In this document: positions 63,799 through 64,000 of the stretch, in pieces
How the letters are laid out: every line of letters starts with the position of its first letter
Numbering within the stretch: the first letter of the stretch is position 1
DNA from: an uncultured Prevotellaceae bacterium
Lineage (GTDB): Bacteria; Bacteroidota; Bacteroidia; Bacteroidales; Bacteroidaceae
Direction: 5' to 3'
NCBI GenBank assembly: GCA_900316315.1
Contig: ONCK01000005.1
Location: forward strand, 62,001 to 126,000
Length of the DNA stretch: 64,000 bases
Notes under the pieces: generated by a model
The model's database searches: none
Seen by the model: the letters and a program-made list of their open reading frames with translations, nothing else
Told to the model about the DNA's origin: nothing
Program-made: the position numbers and the translations under genes

Positions 63799-64000
63799 AG
63801 GATAAACTTCCACATATCGTCTCTCCTCAGAGATAAAAAGCCGCCTCCTCCCCGCGCCCTAGCCGACAGTCGCCGTCCGCCCAGCCATAGTTCCTATCCG
63901 ACGCCACTGGGACGCGCTCCTGCTCTTCCAACACCGCTTGCAAGAAACCGTCAGCCAAGATTTATTTTCATCAAAACTGCTAGCGGATCCATACCGTCAA

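Noticed and set aside
1-64000. tRNA, rRNA, tmRNA or riboswitch genes
   Set aside because: I saw no cloverleaf with a TTCRA loop, no rRNA segments and no recognisable riboswitch core; a covariance-model scan (tRNAscan-SE, Infernal with Rfam) would settle this.

Overview
The window looks like chromosomal DNA of a Bacteroidales bacterium, most likely a Prevotellaceae relative. Four things point there. The promoters carry the Bacteroidetes -7 box TAnnTTTG at about 16 gene starts, with little sign of Shine-Dalgarno sites. Complex I is a nuoA-B-CD-H-I-J-K-L-M-N set with a fused nuoCD and no nuoEFG. There is an ExbB-ExbD-ExbD-TonB operon with a PstS-like lipoprotein and a TPR protein close by. Two secreted proteins end in the tail 'YY-L-G-V-P-RG-YI-NG-KVFVK'. 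No tRNA, rRNA, CRISPR array, transposase or phage gene was seen.

Layout. 1-1.8 kb: sulfur amino-acid synthesis (metY-like 3' end, cysK). 2.1-4.9 kb: a secreted repeat protein with an unresolved start, followed by a frame-broken small gene. 5.3-6 kb: an orphan LuxR-type response regulator. 6.3-8.8 kb: PstS-like lipoprotein and TPR protein. 9.3-11.1 kb (minus): DUF975 membrane protein and ilvE. 11.5-14.5 kb: exbB-exbD-exbD-tonB. 15.4-17.9 kb: a LamG-type secreted protein and an intact small gene of the same family as the broken one. 18.4-21.1 kb: anaerobic ribonucleotide reductase nrdD-nrdG. 21.3-24.3 kb: a TonB-receptor-like outer-membrane protein. 25.5-29.1 kb (minus): a secreted unknown protein, queF, queC and a DUF2461 protein. 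29.2-39.2 kb: family 2 glycosyltransferase, radC, MIP18/SufT-like protein, LpxH-like phosphatase, a giant alpha-2-macroglobulin-like protein and a phytase-like esterase. 39.5-42.5 kb: efp, a DMT transporter and an S41 peptidase. 44.1-54.3 kb: the nuo operon. 55-58.7 kb: corA and a DUF349 protein. 60-63.8 kb: alaS (minus), a MerR regulator (plus) and a small membrane protein (minus).

How the genes work together. The Nuo complex would build an ion gradient from a donor other than NADH directly, and ExbBD-TonB would spend such a gradient on outer-membrane receptors such as the 984-residue protein at 21.3 kb. NrdDG, the FeS protein and the strictly anaerobic style of metabolism fit an anaerobe.

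The most unusual signal is not a gene. A family of about 288-bp non-coding repeats sits in the large intergenic gaps at 24.6, 43.2 and 59.1 kb (the last inverted), with a partial copy at 28.1 kb and a repeat-derived hairpin acting as the probable nuo terminator at 54.3 kb. All full copies have near-palindromic T6ATATA-A6 ends and a conserved core with tandem 21-bp units. One copy differs in length by exactly one unit. The second signal is a duplicated two-gene cassette: a secreted protein with a shared C-terminal module, followed by a small protein beginning 'M-K-AY--P-IK'. In one of the two loci both the start of the large gene and the small gene look frame-disrupted.
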